Shown here piece after piece: positions 63,245 through 64,000 of a DNA stretch of 64,000 nucleotides. Source of the DNA: Candidatus Melainabacteria bacterium (GTDB lineage Bacteria; Cyanobacteriota; Vampirovibrionia; Obscuribacterales; Obscuribacteraceae); NCBI GenBank assembly GCA_003151275.1, contig PLXC01000189.1, positions 1-64,000 on the forward strand, in the 5' to 3' direction. Position 1 is the stretch's first letter, and each line of letters opens with the position of its first letter. A model generated the notes under the pieces. It saw nothing but the letters and a program-made list of their open reading frames with translations. It did no database searches and had not been told where the DNA came from. The position numbers and the translations under genes are program-made.

Positions 63245-64000
63245 ATGCATAGAAAGAAATTTCAGACATCTGGTCGATGCGTTAGTGGCGCAAATCCTGC
63301 CGAACGTTTTATCGTGATTACTTTGTGCACAAGTCTTCTGTGGATGTCCAGCGAGCCATTCGCAGTCGCAGGAGCGATAGTCGCTAAGAGCAAGACGCCT
63401 GTCGATGTGAGGCGATTTGATGACACAAGTCAGAGTGGGGCCGTCCACGGAACGTCCGTGCACATTTCGCACGCGATATCGGCAAGCCCGACTTGGCACC
63501 CACTGTATGGTCAAGCGAAAGCAGACACCGCTCCAGCACCCAAGACTTTGCACGCAGGCATTCAGGAAAGTAGAAGCTTGAACTTCGGCGCCATATTGAT
63601 CAAAGACAACAATGACTTTCCGAAAAATTATTTCGGCGTGCCGTTTCGCGTGGCAGTGGCAGCGGCACCGCAGCGCATTCATTTAGCGGAAAAAAGACCT
63701 GCTACAGCACCATCGTGTAAAACTATAATTCCTATCGCGCCCATATTGGTTGGCAACGTTCGACATCAAGCGCTAGCAGGGCAGGCTGAAAAGGACTTCA
63801 TAGCTTTGACGGGTCTGCGAGCGAGCAAAGCCTTGACGGATCTGCGGACAAGCCAAGCGTTGATCGATCAGCAAGCAAGCAAAACTATAGCTGCAGAACA
63901 ACAGCAACTACAGTCGCCTCTTCCCGTTAGCACCGGATCTGATGCCTCGGCACCAAATCGAGAACTGAACTCGCAACCGAGCTACCAATACCAACCTGGT
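63245..64000 (+). CDS. Secreted Pro/Gln/Ala-rich protein, partial (runs off window end)
   Basis: 252 codons from the ATG at 63245 without a stop to the last base, so the gene continues. A long signal peptide (hydrophobic part FIVITLCTSLLWMSS, about residues 22-36, likely cut near AVAGA) precedes a low-complexity region rich in Ala, Thr, Pro, Ser and Gln, with a degenerate repeat near residues 190-215 (LTGLRASKA, LTDLRTSQA, LIDQQASKT). The C-terminus is Gln/Tyr/Pro-rich. No fold is recognised. The opposite-strand frame at 63221-63682 is its shadow. Confidence 0.65.
   Translation, partial: MHRKKFQTSGRCVSGANPAERFIVITLCTSLLWMSSEPFAVAGAIVAKSKTPVDVRRFDDTSQSGAVHGTSVHISHAISASPTWHPLYGQAKADTAPAPKTLHAGIQESRSLNFGAILIKDNNDFPKNYFGVPFRVAVAAAPQRIHLAEKRPATAPSCKTIIPIAPILVGNVRHQALAGQAEKDFIALTGLRASKALTDLRTSQALIDQQASKTIAAEQQQLQSPLPVSTGSDASAPNRELNSQPSYQYQPG

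Noticed and set aside
63221..63682. 153-codon minus-strand frame
   Set aside because: Cys/Arg/His-rich shadow of the longer plus-strand secreted gene 63245-64000; no ribosome-binding site.

Overview
The window looks like ordinary chromosome of a diderm bacterium with moderate GC content. It opens inside a 16S rRNA gene and carries large blocks of housekeeping genes: division and peptidoglycan genes, the nusA-infB operon, mnmE-thrS, recQ and a cysteine desulfurase. Between these lie many secreted or membrane proteins of unknown function, including TPR, HEAT, leucine-rich-repeat kinase, Gly/Asn/Gln-rich and vWA proteins. My best guess is a non-photosynthetic relative of the cyanobacteria (Vampirovibrionia/Obscuribacterales type). 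That is inferred from overall gene style, not from a search; the 16S fragment would settle it.

Layout. 1-543: 5' part of 16S rRNA on the minus strand with a strong promoter. 1.0-7.7 kb: secreted/surface proteins (Tad-like pilus protein, vWA protein, TPR protein) and a palindrome-rich repeat cluster. 7.7-11.8 kb: a two-gene UDP-glucose to UDP-xylose pathway (ugd, uxs), mazG and a secreted protein. 12.2-22.0 kb: division and envelope genes split between dapF-ftsQ (minus) and dppA, rsmH, ftsL-like, ftsI, murJ (plus), ending with an FtsH-like AAA protein whose ATPase motifs are destroyed. 22-35.9 kb: recQ, a 5'-nucleotidase, a HAD phosphatase, a TPR protein, an aldehyde dehydrogenase, a cysteine desulfurase and a FecCD/BtuCD-type ABC transporter.

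36.2-37.4 kb is the least ordinary stretch. A promoter is followed by a region of nested perfect inverted repeats (a candidate structured RNA) and then a compact array of six tRNA genes: Gln, His, Leu, Trp, Ser and a second Gln-anticodon tRNA. Several have non-canonical features. 37.4-49.6 kb: a 1133-residue internally duplicated CPBP-type membrane protease, a diacylglycerol/undecaprenol kinase, ybeY, the rimP-nusA-ylxR-infB-rbfA-truB-CPBP operon and an HU protein with a histone-H1-like tail. 49.8-53.8 kb: mnmE, interrupted in frame by a dispersed repeat element, a small unknown gene and thrS. 54.4-64 kb: HEAT-repeat protein, LRR kinase, TPR protein, lipoprotein, a GH130-type glycosidase fused to a glycine-rich domain, the relic of an ISAzo13-type transposase and two secreted proteins, the last running off the end.

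Two dispersed repeat families stand out. One is a 16-base palindrome, consensus GCACCAYATACRGTGC, mostly between genes. The other is a longer hairpin-forming element with the core GCAGCTTGCTGC and CGCCTATCC modules, one copy of which sits inside the mnmE coding sequence.
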